Below are positions 26,972-35,773 of a DNA stretch of 64,000 nt, in pieces. Under the pieces are notes generated by a model. It saw only the letters and a list, made by a program, of their open reading frames with translations, ran no database searches and was not told the origin of the DNA. A program made the position numbers and the translations under genes. The stretch's first letter is position 1. Every line of letters starts with the position of its first letter. This DNA comes from Piscinibacterium candidicorallinum (GTDB lineage: Bacteria > Pseudomonadota > Gammaproteobacteria > Burkholderiales > Burkholderiaceae_C). The DNA is taken from assembly GCF_047549485.1 (NCBI RefSeq), contig NZ_CP180191.1:1364001-1428000 (forward strand), in the 5' to 3' direction.

Positions 26972-28882
26972 ATGGACTACTCGCTCCTCAAAACCATCGA
27001 TTCCCCGGCCCAGCTGCGAGCGCTGTCGCGCGATCAGCTCAAGGTACTGGCCGACGAACTGCGCGCCTTCGTGCTGGACTCCGTCTCCAAGACCGGGGGT
27101 CATCTGTCCTCCAACCTGGGCACGGTCGAGCTCACCATCGCGCTGCACACGGTGTTCAACACGCCGGACGATCGCATCGTCTGGGACGTCGGCCATCAGA
27201 CGTATCCGCACAAGATCCTGACGGGCCGGCGTGACCAGATGCCGACGCTGCGGCAGTTCGGCGGCATCTCCGGCTTTCCGCGCCGCTTCGAGAGCGAATA
27301 CGACGCCTTTGGCACCGCGCACTCCAGCACCTCGATTTCCGCTGCGCTGGGCATGGCGGTGGCGGCCAAGCTGCAGGGCTCCAAGCGCCATGCGCTGGCC
27401 GTGATCGGCGACAGTGCAATGACGGGCGGCATGGCCTTCGAGGCGATGAACAACGTCGGCGTGACGGACAACATCCACCTGACCGTCATCCTCAACGACA
27501 ACGACATGAGCATCAGCCCTGCCGTGGGCGCGCTCAACCGCTACCTGGCCCGCCTCATGAGCGGCCGCTTCTACACCACAGCCAAGGCGCAGGCGAAGAA
27601 AGTGCTGGAGCATGTGCCGCCGCTATTCGAGCTGGCCAAGCGGCTTGAGGGTCACGCCAAGGGCATGGTGGTGCCCGCCACGATCTTCGAGGAGTTCGGC
27701 TTCAACTACATCGGCCCGATCGATGGGCACGATCTGGATTCGCTGATTCCAACGCTGGAGAACATCAAGAAGCTTTCCGAGGAAACCGGCCACCCGCAAT
27801 TCCTGCACGTGGTGACCAGGAAGGGCCAGGGCTACAAGCTGGCCGAGGCCGATCCGGTGAAATACCACGGCCCGGGCAAGTTCGACCCGAGCAAGGGCAT
27901 CGAGGCACCGGCGCAGCCGCCCAAGAAGGCCTACACACAGATCTTTGGCGACTGGCTCTGCGACATGGCTGCGGCGGACGAGCGCCTGGTCGGCATCACG
28001 CCTGCCATGCGCGAGGGCTCCGGCATGGTGGAGTTCGAGAAGCGCTTCCCAGCGCGCTATTTCGACGTCGGCATCGCCGAGCAGCACGCCGTGACCTTTG
28101 CGGCCGGTCTGGCCTGCGAGGGCAAGAAGCCTGTGGTGGCGATCTACTCCACCTTTCTGCAGCGCGGCTACGACCAGCTGATCCATGATGTGGCTCTGCA
28201 GGATCTGGATGTCACCTTTGCGATGGACCGTGCCGGTCTGGTGGGTGCGGATGGCGCAACACATGCCGGCAACTATGACATTGCCTACCTGCGCTGCATC
28301 CCGAACGTGGCGGTGCTTGCGCCCAGTGACGAAAACGAGTGCCGCATGCTGCTGACCACGGCTTATCGCCACAAGGGCAGTGCCGCGGTGCGCTATCCGC
28401 GCGGCACTGGGCCAGGCACGGCGATCCAGGAGGCACTGACCGAAGTGCCCTGGGGCAAGGGCGTGGTGCGGCGCGAAGGCAGCGGCGTGGCCATCCTTGC
28501 ATTTGGCAGCATGGTGACGCCGGCGCTGGCTGCGGCCGAGAAGCTCGGTGCCACGGTCGTGGACATGCGCTTCATCAAGCCGCTGGACGACACGCTGACT
28601 GTCGAGACGGCCAAGCGGCATGCGGCGATCGTCACGGTCGAAGAGGGCTGCCTCATGGGTGGTGCCGGCAGCGCCGTACTGGAGTGCCTGCATGGCCACG
28701 GCGTGAGCACCCCGGTCTTGCAACTGGGCCTGCCAGACCGATTTATCGACCATGGTGATCCCGCCAAGCTTCTCGCCCTTGCCGGGCTGGATGCTGCGGG
28801 CATCGAGAAGTCCGTGCGGGACCGCTTTGCCGCGCAGCTTGCGCAGCCTGGTGCTGCTCAGGACAAACTGCGGGTGGCCTGA
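26972..28882 (+). CDS. dxs: 1-deoxy-D-xylulose-5-phosphate synthase
   Basis: The first enzyme of the MEP isoprenoid pathway; it condenses pyruvate and glyceraldehyde-3-phosphate with thiamine diphosphate. 636 aa. VGHQTYPHKILTGR, HSSTSISAALGMAVA, VIGDSAMTGGMAFEAMN (ThDP binding) and GIAEQHAVTFAAGLA are diagnostic. It starts 53 nt after ispA with the run AAGAAGAACGAC before the ATG, so both are probably cotranscribed to supply FPP precursors. Confidence 0.97.
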   Translation: MDYSLLKTIDSPAQLRALSRDQLKVLADELRAFVLDSVSKTGGHLSSNLGTVELTIALHTVFNTPDDRIVWDVGHQTYPHKILTGRRDQMPTLRQFGGISGFPRRFESEYDAFGTAHSSTSISAALGMAVAAKLQGSKRHALAVIGDSAMTGGMAFEAMNNVGVTDNIHLTVILNDNDMSISPAVGALNRYLARLMSGRFYTTAKAQAKKVLEHVPPLFELAKRLEGHAKGMVVPATIFEEFGFNYIGPIDGHDLDSLIPTLENIKKLSEETGHPQFLHVVTRKGQGYKLAEADPVKYHGPGKFDPSKGIEAPAQPPKKAYTQIFGDWLCDMAAADERLVGITPAMREGSGMVEFEKRFPARYFDVGIAEQHAVTFAAGLACEGKKPVVAIYSTFLQRGYDQLIHDVALQDLDVTFAMDRAGLVGADGATHAGNYDIAYLRCIPNVAVLAPSDENECRMLLTTAYRHKGSAAVRYPRGTGPGTAIQEALTEVPWGKGVVRREGSGVAILAFGSMVTPALAAAEKLGATVVDMRFIKPLDDTLTVETAKRHAAIVTVEEGCLMGGAGSAVLECLHGHGVSTPVLQLGLPDRFIDHGDPAKLLALAGLDAAGIEKSVRDRFAAQLAQPGAAQDKLRVA

Positions 28883-28927
28883 GTCGTCGCCGAAAACGCA
28901 GGAACAGAAGCACTCCTCCGATTCATT

Positions 28928-29722
28928 ATGAAACCTGTCGACATGCAGATGCTGGCTGATGTTCAGGGTGCGCGTGATGAACGCCACCTAGCCATCCAGC
29001 GCGTGGGTGTGCGCCGTTTGCGCTACCCGATCCTCTGGGCCGCCGAGACCGGCCCACAGCCCACGGTGGCCGAATTTTCGTTGTCCGTGCATTTGCCGGC
29101 CGAGAAGAAGGGCACCCACATGTCACGCTTCGTGGCCATGCTGGAAGGCCACACGGCCGCCTGGAGCCTTGCCGACGCGCCTGCAGTGGGCAAGGCTCTG
29201 TGCGAGCGTCTGGAGGCGGGCGAGGCGGAGTTCGAACTCAAGTTCCCGCTCTTCATCAAGAAAACAGCGCCCATCTCCGGCGTACAGAGTCTGCTGGACT
29301 ACGAGGTGCTGATGCGTTGCACGGCCTGGCCAGACATGGCCGAGGTCACGGTTCAGGTCACGATCCCTGTGACCAGTCTGTGCCCCTGCAGCAAGGAGAT
29401 CAGCGAGTACGGCGCACACAACCAGCGCAGCCACATCGTGGTCACGGCGCATCTGGATCAGACCCAGAGCGGGGCGTCCATCGAAGCGCTGATCCGCCTG
29501 GTGGAAGCGCAGGCCTCCAGTGAGCTGTACGGCCTTCTCAAGCGCCCGGACGAGAAGTTTGTGACCGAACGCGCCTACGACAATCCCAAGTTCGTCGAAG
29601 ACCTGGTGCGGGACATCGCGATTGCGCTGCGTGCCCAGCCCTGGCTGTCGAAGGTTCGGATCGAGGCCGAGAACTTCGAGTCGATCCACAACCACTCGGC
29701 CTGGGCGGTGATCGAACTCTGA
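28928..29722 (+). CDS. folE2: GTP cyclohydrolase FolE2
   Basis: Type IB GTP cyclohydrolase I, making 7,8-dihydroneopterin triphosphate for folate and related pterins. 264 aa, with the metal-ligand segment TSLCPCSKEIS and the SHIVVTAHL and RAYDNPKFVEDLVRD segments. It follows dxs in the block and ends at a strong terminator. No Zur-like operator was recognised upstream. Confidence 0.93.
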   Translation: MKPVDMQMLADVQGARDERHLAIQRVGVRRLRYPILWAAETGPQPTVAEFSLSVHLPAEKKGTHMSRFVAMLEGHTAAWSLADAPAVGKALCERLEAGEAEFELKFPLFIKKTAPISGVQSLLDYEVLMRCTAWPDMAEVTVQVTIPVTSLCPCSKEISEYGAHNQRSHIVVTAHLDQTQSGASIEALIRLVEAQASSELYGLLKRPDEKFVTERAYDNPKFVEDLVRDIAIALRAQPWLSKVRIEAENFESIHNHSAWAVIEL

Positions 29723-29742
29723 TCTGCGGGTGAGCCGCATGC

Positions 29743-29776
29743 AAAAAGGGCCGCAATTGCGGCCCTTTGGTTTTTT
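29743..29776. terminator. bidirectional terminator, folE2 / 29789 gene
   Basis: AAAGGGCCGCAA and TTGCGGCCCTTT make a 12-bp stem (29745-29768), with T-rich sequence on the plus strand and A-run (T-run on minus) on the other side. It serves the convergent genes. Confidence 0.85.
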
Positions 29777-29788
29777 CTAGCTCTGCAA

Positions 29789-30061
29789 TCAGCTGCGGCG
29801 GCCGAAGAATTGATCCGAAGCGCGATTGGCAAAGCCCGTATCGAGCTTCATGTACAGGCCGGGGTAGGCGTCGCGGTGCAGGGAGGCGCAGAACATCAGC
29901 TCGCTCATGACTTCCGGCGGGAAGCCCTGGCGGTTGCCGCGGTCGTCGATCCAAAGCTTCTCGAAGAAGGTTTCGAGCTCCGGATGGCTCCACAGCAGGG
30001 TGAGTTGCTGAATGATCCGGGGGTACTTCTCTTCGAGGTAGCAGGTCTGTTGGTCAGCCAT
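29789..30061 (-). CDS. Conserved small protein of unknown function
   Basis: 90 aa, not recognised. It is acidic/aromatic and soluble, with PRIIQQLTLLWSHPELETFF and GFPPEVMSELMF segments and no signal peptide. Composition and codon use match the neighbours and it ends at the shared terminator, so it looks real. No function is proposed. Confidence 0.7.
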   Translation of the reverse strand: MADQQTCYLEEKYPRIIQQLTLLWSHPELETFFEKLWIDDRGNRQGFPPEVMSELMFCASLHRDAYPGLYMKLDTGFANRASDQFFGRRS

Positions 30062-30201
30062 GGGTCTGGAGCGAAGGCTCTGCGAAGCGAATCAAGAGTA
30101 CGACTGGAACAGATTGTTTCACAACCATAAACCGCTCGAACCGCACGGTCACGCGTTGGTGACAAATCACTCCCCTGATTGGGTGAGTCTTGCTGGACAC
30201 C

Positions 30202-30687
30202 TCAATCGCGGAAGTTCTCGAAGGACAGCGGCAGATCGGTCACTTCCTTCTTGAGCAGGGCAATGGCGGCCTGCAGGTCGTCGCGCTTGGCGCCGGACAC
30301 GCGCACCGTGTCGCCCTGGATGCTGCCCTGCACCTTGAGCTTGCTGTCCTTGATGATCTTCACGATCTCCTTGCCCTTGTCGCTGGGCACGCCCTCGCGC
30401 ACCGTCACGGCCTGCTTGAGCTTGTCGCCACCGATCTTCTCGGGCTTGTCGAACTCGAGGTAGCGCACGTCCACCTGGCGCTTGGCCAGCTTGGCGACGA
30501 GGATTTCCTTCACCTGACCGATCTTGAAGTCGTCGTCGGCGTAGATGGTGAGCGCCTTGTCGCCCTGCTCGACCCGCGAATCGCTGCCCTTGAAGTCGAA
30601 GCGGGTGCCGATCTCCTTGTTGGTCTGCTCGACGGCGTTCTTCAGTTCAACGAGATTGGGCTTGCAGACGGTATCGAAGGAGGGCAT
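30202..30687 (-). CDS. yajQ: YajQ-family nucleotide-binding protein
   Basis: 161 aa with two ferredoxin-like halves. The start MPSFDTVCKPNLVELKNAVE is diagnostic of YajQ/UPF0234. Relatives in Xanthomonas bind cyclic di-GMP and act as transcription cofactors; whether this one does is unknown. It is divergent from murB with 86 nt between starts that contain a palindromic promoter-like dyad. Confidence 0.93.
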   Translation of the reverse strand: MPSFDTVCKPNLVELKNAVEQTNKEIGTRFDFKGSDSRVEQGDKALTIYADDDFKIGQVKEILVAKLAKRQVDVRYLEFDKPEKIGGDKLKQAVTVREGVPSDKGKEIVKIIKDSKLKVQGSIQGDTVRVSGAKRDDLQAAIALLKKEVTDLPLSFENFRD

Positions 30688-30747
30688 GGCGGACTTTCGT
30701 GGGTGTGGCGCGCGGGGGCCGGTGCCGGGCGCATTTGAGAGGCGAAA

Positions 30748-30765
30748 AGTGTAGCCAACTACACT
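30748..30765. promoter_or_regulatory. dyad AGTGTAG-N4-CTACACT between yajQ and murB
   Basis: A perfect 7-bp inverted repeat with a CCAA spacer. The right arm contains TACACT, a -10-like hexamer ending 8 nt before the murB ATG, with TTGAGA at 30735-30740 as a loosely spaced -35. By symmetry the left arm gives TACACT toward yajQ. It may be an operator or a shared -10. Confidence 0.5.
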
Positions 30766-30773
30766 GCCACGCC

Positions 30774-31799
30774 ATGCCGCTTCCCCTCGACACAGACCGT
30801 GATTTACAGCCGTTGAACAGCTTCGGCCTGCCTGGGCGTGCGGCGCAGTTCATCCGTTGCGACAGTGTCGATTCGGTGCAGGAAGCCGTGCGCTTGCCTG
30901 TGTTTGCGCAGGCTGCTCGCCGCCTTGTGCTCGGCGGGGGCAGCAATCTGGTCATCACCGGCGACTTCGCAGGCTGTGTGCTCGCCCCGCAGATTGCGGG
31001 CTTTGCGCGCGTGGGCGAAACGGCGGATGCCTGGCTGGTGGACGTGGGGGCCGGCGAGGGCTGGCATGCCACGGTGGCGCGCCTGCTCGACGAGCAGCTG
31101 CCGGGCCTTGAGAATCTGGCGCTGATTCCGGGCAGCGTAGGCGCCGCGCCGATCCAGAACATTGGCGCCTACGGGCTGGAGCTGACCAGCCGGTTTCACA
31201 GCCTGCAGGCGGTAGAGATCGAGACGGGTGCGCTGCGACGGTTCAGCCACGCCGACTGCGCCTTCGGCTACCGGGACAGCGTCTTCAAGCGCGCTGCCGC
31301 CGGGCGCTTCGTGATTGTCTCGGTCACCTTTGCGCTGCCCAAGCGTTGGGTGCCGATGGTCGGGTATGCCGATGTGGCACGAGGCCTCGCGCAGCGTGGC
31401 GTGGTCGATGCGACACCTCGCGACATCTTCGAGGTGGTCGTGGCCACGCGCCGCGCCAAGCTGCCGGACCCTGCGGTGCTGGGCAACGCGGGGAGTTTCT
31501 TCAAGAATCCGGTGGTGGATGCATCCACCTGGGCGCGTCTGTCCGGCGAGCACGCGGAGATCGTCGGCTACCCGCAGGCGGATGGTTCAGTGAAGCTGGC
31601 GGCTGCCTGGTTGATCGATCGCTGTGGCTTCAAGGGGCAGCGCCGTGGTGCCGTGGGTGTGCATGACCGGCAGGCGCTGGTGCTGGTGAATCACGGCGGA
31701 GCTCGGGGCGGCGAGGTGCTGGCGCTTGCGCAGGAGATCATGGGCACCGTGCAGCGGCGCTTCGGCGTGCAGCTTGAGCCGGAGCCGGTGGTGGTCTGA
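30774..31799 (+). CDS. murB: UDP-N-acetylmuramate dehydrogenase MurB
   Basis: Reduces UDP-GlcNAc-enolpyruvate to UDP-MurNAc in peptidoglycan synthesis, using FAD and NADPH. The start at 30774 (MPLPLDTDRDLQPLNSFGLP) gives 341 aa, the long type-I form. GGGSNLVI is the FAD loop, IPGSVGAAPIQNIGAYG the flavin motif, GNAGSFFKNP holds the catalytic Ser, and a C-terminal Glu near 335 is the expected acid. It is monocistronic and ends at a repeat-type hairpin. Confidence 0.95.
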   Translation: MPLPLDTDRDLQPLNSFGLPGRAAQFIRCDSVDSVQEAVRLPVFAQAARRLVLGGGSNLVITGDFAGCVLAPQIAGFARVGETADAWLVDVGAGEGWHATVARLLDEQLPGLENLALIPGSVGAAPIQNIGAYGLELTSRFHSLQAVEIETGALRRFSHADCAFGYRDSVFKRAAAGRFVIVSVTFALPKRWVPMVGYADVARGLAQRGVVDATPRDIFEVVVATRRAKLPDPAVLGNAGSFFKNPVVDASTWARLSGEHAEIVGYPQADGSVKLAAAWLIDRCGFKGQRRGAVGVHDRQALVLVNHGGARGGEVLALAQEIMGTVQRRFGVQLEPEPVVV

Positions 31800-31861
31800 G
31801 CGCCCTGCGAATTGAAAATATATCAATTTCGGTCGTGTTCCGAAGAATGCTCGGTGTGCCG

Positions 31862-31890
31862 CTTTCCGCGCACCAGACAAGCGGAAAGCC
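31862..31890. repeat. short stem-loop repeat R8
   Basis: CTTTCCGC pairs with GCGGAAAG across an 11-nt loop (GCACCAGACAA). The right half is the shared core GACAAGCGGAAAGCC. It may terminate murB transcription. The surrounding 31800-31934 gap is AT-rich with another small palindrome (ATTGA...TCAAT, 31811-31827) and no gene. Confidence 0.7.
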
Positions 31891-31934
31891 AGTTTATTGC
31901 TGACTAAAAAACATTGATTTTGGACAAATTTCCC

Positions 31935-32384
31935 ATGCAAGCGCTCCTGCTCATCGTCAACGGCCCAAATCTGAATCTGCTTGGCACGCGTGAGCCGCAG
32001 ATCTACGGCACCGCCACCCTGGCCGATGTGGAGGCGCTGTGCCGCGCGACGGCATCCGAACTGGGTTGGGCCTGCGAGTGCCGCCAGTCCAATCACGAGG
32101 GCGTGCTGATCGATTGGATCCACGAAGCGGGGGAACTGATGAAGGCCGGGCGGCTGGCGGGCGTGGTGCTCAATGCTGGCGCCTACACCCACACAAGCAT
32201 TGCCCTGCACGACGCCATCAAGGGCACGGGCATCCCGCTGGCAGAGGTGCACATCAGTGACATCCACCAACGCGAGCCCTTCCGGCACCACAGCTACATC
32301 ACGCCCGTGGCGAAGGTGGTGGTGATGGGCAAGGGCGTGGCCGGCTATGCAGAGGCGATCCGCGCGCTGGCCGCCGCCACCTGA
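31935..32384 (+). CDS. aroQ: Type II 3-dehydroquinate dehydratase
   Basis: Third step of the shikimate pathway: trans-dehydration of 3-dehydroquinate. 149 aa from ATG 31935. NGPNLNLLGTREPQIYG carries the catalytic Tyr and Arg; NAGAYTHTSIAL and VHISDIHQREPFRHHS complete the active site. It is usually paired with accB-accC in this order, but here it stands alone. No Shine-Dalgarno site is obvious. Confidence 0.96.
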   Translation: MQALLLIVNGPNLNLLGTREPQIYGTATLADVEALCRATASELGWACECRQSNHEGVLIDWIHEAGELMKAGRLAGVVLNAGAYTHTSIALHDAIKGTGIPLAEVHISDIHQREPFRHHSYITPVAKVVVMGKGVAGYAEAIRALAAAT

Positions 32385-32414
32385 ACCCCGCTCCTGCGCA
32401 ATCCGTGCGGGCGA

Positions 32415-32924
32415 TCAGGCTGGAATGCGCAGCACCTGCCCCGGGTAGATCTTGTCCGGGTGGCTGAGCATGGGTTCGTTGGCCTCGAGGATCTTCATAT
32501 AGCTGTTGGCGTTGCCGTACGCGGTTTTCGCGATCCTGGAAAGCATGTCGCCGCGCACCACGGTGTGCCAGCTGGATTCATCAGCCGGTGCCGCTACGGT
32601 CACGAGTTCGTTGACCTGCGCCACGCCATCCACGTTGCCGCAGGACGGCAGCACCTATTCCTTGGCAGCCTGATCCGGCGCGTCGCCGCTCACCGTCACG
32701 CTGGAGATGGCGCTGTCCAATTCCACCAGCAGCCCACCGACGCTCAGGTTCTGAGTGTCAATGTATTTGCGGATGGATTGCGCTGAGCTTGCGTTCAGCG
32801 CGTCCAGCTGGGCCTGCGCCACCGCTGGTTCGGGTGTCGCTCCGACTGGCGACGCGGCGGCTTCGGACTCATTGGGCCCACACAGCTTTGCGTACGCTTC
32901 ACGCACAAAGCTGATCGGTCCCGT
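32415..32924 (-). pseudogene. BON-LysM domain protein (YgaU-like), interrupted by an in-frame TAG
   Basis: Two same-frame pieces abut. The 5' piece (32655-32906) reads like a BON domain and ends DQAAKE-stop. The 3' piece (32412-32654) resumes GNVDGVAQV and continues into a LysM domain (WHTVVRGDMLSRIA, DKIYPGQVLRIP). The stop is a single TAG codon where family members have a sense codon. The expected start (G-P-I-S-F-V-R-E-A follows it) is ACG at 32922-32924 instead of ATG, leaving only an internal GTG. Both lesions suggest a dead gene, unless the TAG is a sequencing error. Confidence 0.75.
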
Positions 32925-33126
32925 CGCATTCTTCGTACGTATTCAGCCGCATGCGGGTGTGCACGAAGTGCCTGTGCCCCGTGCGAATGGTTTGTGACAC
33001 GTTAGATGTCGCGCGCAGGCGGTTCGGCGTATGGGTTGTCAGCACTCCATCGCCGGGTGCTTGGGACTGTCCCGAATGCCTGACACACAAAGCTTTGCTA
33101 GCTTCGCTATACCGTCCTTGTCCGTC

Positions 33127-34191
33127 ATGCAGCCGCCATCCTCATCCCTCCCGACATCGATTGAACAGCGTCTCAGCGCCGCGCGCGAGGCCATTGCGGC
33201 GGTGCGCTTTGCGGATGCGATGCAGCTGTTGCGTGATCTGCTGCCAGATACTGCGCACCTGCCCGAATTGCACTTCGAAGTCCTGATGACGCGCTGCATC
33301 TGGCACTACTACCAGCCCGAGACGGCCGCAGCGATCGAGTGGGGCCAGCGAGCCATTGAGCACGCCCAGTTGACCCTGACACCTGGCCATGAGGCCCGTG
33401 CTCGGGCGCTGCTTGCCAATGTGCGCGATATGGCTGGTGACATTGAAGGCGCCTTGTCGGACGCCACGCTCGCGCTCGCGTCAGCGGACCGCGAGGACGG
33501 ACTCGCGCGAGCGCGCGCATTCGCAGCTCTTGCACATGTGGCGCAACGTGCCGGCGAGGAAGAACTCTGCTTCAGCTTGCTGCGCCAGGGGATCGACGCG
33601 GCGGCCAAGCATGATGCGGTACGCAGCAGCCTGCTGCTGGTCGCGGGTGCCGCCCAGGCGCGCTTTGCCTTGGAGCGCTGGTGGATGCAGACGCTGGAAG
33701 CCGACGCGGCCACGCATGCGCATGTGAGCGTGGTGTCCGGCACGCAGCTCAATGCCGTGCTCGGTACGAGGACGAATCATGGTCGCGGTCTGATTGCGGA
33801 AGGCGAGGCACTGCTCGCGCAGGGCCGCTTCGCTGAAGCGCAGCAGTGCCTCGCGCAAGGTATCGCACATGTGCAGGACCAGGGTGCGTCAGAACTTGCC
33901 GATGCCATCAGCTTGAATGCTTACTGTCTTGCGCGTCTTGGGCGTGTGGCCGAGGCGCTGCCACTCGCGCAGCAGGCACGTGCCTCGATCATGCAGGCCG
34001 CGTCTCGTGACCCTGAGATGCGCCTGACTGTGCTGCGCAGCGTGGCCGAGGTATTGCGTCTGGCTGCTCATTCGGAGGCTGAGCTAGCGCGGATCGAGTG
34101 GCTCGATGCTCAGGCGGCGCTGGACGCCTTTCGAGCCTCGATCTCTGAACGCTTGCGCGCCCAGCACCCCGTGCCTGTGCAAGCGGGCTGA
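33127..34191 (+). CDS. TPR-like helical-repeat protein, function unknown
   Basis: 354 aa, soluble, almost entirely helical and rich in Ala/Leu. Repeats with tetratricopeptide spacing lie near residues 10-45, 70-105, 115-150, 225-260 and 265-300. The start at 33127 (MQPPSSSLPTSIEQRL) is preferred; the frame remains open further upstream without a ribosome site. It resembles the sensory repeat region found in front of some GGDEF proteins, but no effector domain is present. The 196-nt gap upstream contains nothing else recognisable. Confidence 0.65.
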   Translation: MQPPSSSLPTSIEQRLSAAREAIAAVRFADAMQLLRDLLPDTAHLPELHFEVLMTRCIWHYYQPETAAAIEWGQRAIEHAQLTLTPGHEARARALLANVRDMAGDIEGALSDATLALASADREDGLARARAFAALAHVAQRAGEEELCFSLLRQGIDAAAKHDAVRSSLLLVAGAAQARFALERWWMQTLEADAATHAHVSVVSGTQLNAVLGTRTNHGRGLIAEGEALLAQGRFAEAQQCLAQGIAHVQDQGASELADAISLNAYCLARLGRVAEALPLAQQARASIMQAASRDPEMRLTVLRSVAEVLRLAAHSEAELARIEWLDAQAALDAFRASISERLRAQHPVPVQAG

Positions 34192-34215
34192 CGGCGCCAG
34201 GGCGCGCGGCGCGCC

Positions 34216-35553
34216 TCAGTCCTTGGGTCCGGTGATCAGCCCCAGACCATCGTCGCCGCCCTGGCCGAGCAGGCCAGTCTTGACGTAGATCGAGAGCTTG
34301 TCGCGCGTGTCATCCAGATCAAGCCGGCGCATGGTCAGCTGGCCGATGCGGTCGGTAGGCGTGAAAGCGCCTTCGACCTTTTCCATCGACAGGCGCTCGG
34401 GCTTGTAGGTGAGGTTGGCGCTCTCGGTGTCGAGGATCGAGTAGTCGTTTCCTCGGCGCAGCTCGAGCGTCACGGTACCGGTCACAGCCTTGGCTACCCA
34501 GCGCTGGGCGGATTCACGCAGCATGAGCGCCTGCGGGTCGAACCAGCGACCGTGATACAGCAGCTTGCCCAGCTTGCGGCCGTTCGCGCGGTACTGCTCG
34601 ATGGTGTCTTCGTTGTGGATGCCGGTGACGAGACGCTCGTAGGCAATGTGCAGCAGCGCCATGCCCGGTGCCTCGTACACGCCGCGGCTCTTGGCCTCGA
34701 TGATGCGGTTCTCGATCTGGTCGCTCATGCCCAATCCGTGGCGCCCGCCAATCGCGTTGGCTTCCATGAACAGCGCCACCTCGTCGGCAAAGCGCTGGCC
34801 GTTCAGGGCCACAGGGCGGCCTTCCTCGAACGTCACGCTCACGGTCTCGGCCTTCACGGCCACATCGTCCTTCCAGAAGGCCACGCCCATGATCGGGTTG
34901 ACGATGTTGATGCCCTTGTTCAGGAACTCAAGGTCCTTGGCCTCGTGTGTGGCACCGAGCAGGTTGCTGTCGGTGGAGTAGGCCTTCTCCACGCTCATCT
35001 TGTAGTCGAAGCCGTTGGCGATGAGGAACTCGCTCATCTCCTTGCGGCCGCCGAGTTCGGTGATGAAGGTCTCGTCCAGCCAGGGCTTGTAAATGCGCAG
35101 GCCCGGGTTGGCCAGCAGCCCGTAGCGGTAGAAGCGCTCGATGTCATTGCCCTTGTAGGTGCTGCCATCGCCCCAGATGTTCACACCATCTTCACGCATG
35201 GCCACCACCAGTGCGGTGCCCGTCACGGCGCGGCCCAGTGGCGTGGTGTTGAAGTAGGTGGCCCCGGCGGTCGTGATGTGGAAGGCGCCGGTCTGGATGG
35301 CGGCAATGCCCTCGGCCACCAGCTGCGCGCGGCAGTCGATCAGGCGGGCGATCTCGGCGCCGTACTGCTTGGCGCGGCGCGGGATGTCGTCGTAATCCGT
35401 CTCATCGGGCTGGCCCAGGTGGGCGGTGTAGGCGCAGGGCACGGCGCCCTTCTTGCGCATCCAGAGCACGGCGGCGCTGGTGTCCAGTCCGCCGGAGAAG
35501 GCGATACCCACGCGTTCGCCGCGCGGAAGCGATTGGAGAATGTTGGCAGCCAT
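34216..35553 (-). CDS. argG: Argininosuccinate synthase
   Basis: Joins citrulline and aspartate with ATP to give argininosuccinate. The start MAANILQSLPRGERV (35553) gives 445 aa, the longer E. coli-like type. AFSGGLDTSAAVLW is the PP-loop, and TYKGNDIERF and GRKEMSEFL are conserved substrate contacts. It lies near argF-argD on the same strand but is separated by a lipoprotein gene and about 220 nt, so it may have its own promoter. Confidence 0.96.
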   Translation of the reverse strand: MAANILQSLPRGERVGIAFSGGLDTSAAVLWMRKKGAVPCAYTAHLGQPDETDYDDIPRRAKQYGAEIARLIDCRAQLVAEGIAAIQTGAFHITTAGATYFNTTPLGRAVTGTALVVAMREDGVNIWGDGSTYKGNDIERFYRYGLLANPGLRIYKPWLDETFITELGGRKEMSEFLIANGFDYKMSVEKAYSTDSNLLGATHEAKDLEFLNKGINIVNPIMGVAFWKDDVAVKAETVSVTFEEGRPVALNGQRFADEVALFMEANAIGGRHGLGMSDQIENRIIEAKSRGVYEAPGMALLHIAYERLVTGIHNEDTIEQYRANGRKLGKLLYHGRWFDPQALMLRESAQRWVAKAVTGTVTLELRRGNDYSILDTESANLTYKPERLSMEKVEGAFTPTDRIGQLTMRRLDLDDTRDKLSIYVKTGLLGQGGDDGLGLITGPKD

Positions 35554-35773
35554 GGGGCCAGGAGCCTCGATCGAGAAAGCGTGCGGGTGAGAACGCCGTC
35601 GCACCCAGCCCGTGCGCTTTTCAGGTCGTTCGTCGGATCATCCGGTAGGTCACCACCTGCACACGTAAAGCCGCTGGTTGCAGGGTGGGATCCAGCTCGC
35701 TCGACGCCGGCTCGTCAAGCGCTTTGATTATAGGCAGCAGCCTGCGCAGTTCGCGGCGCGTACTGCCATGCAC

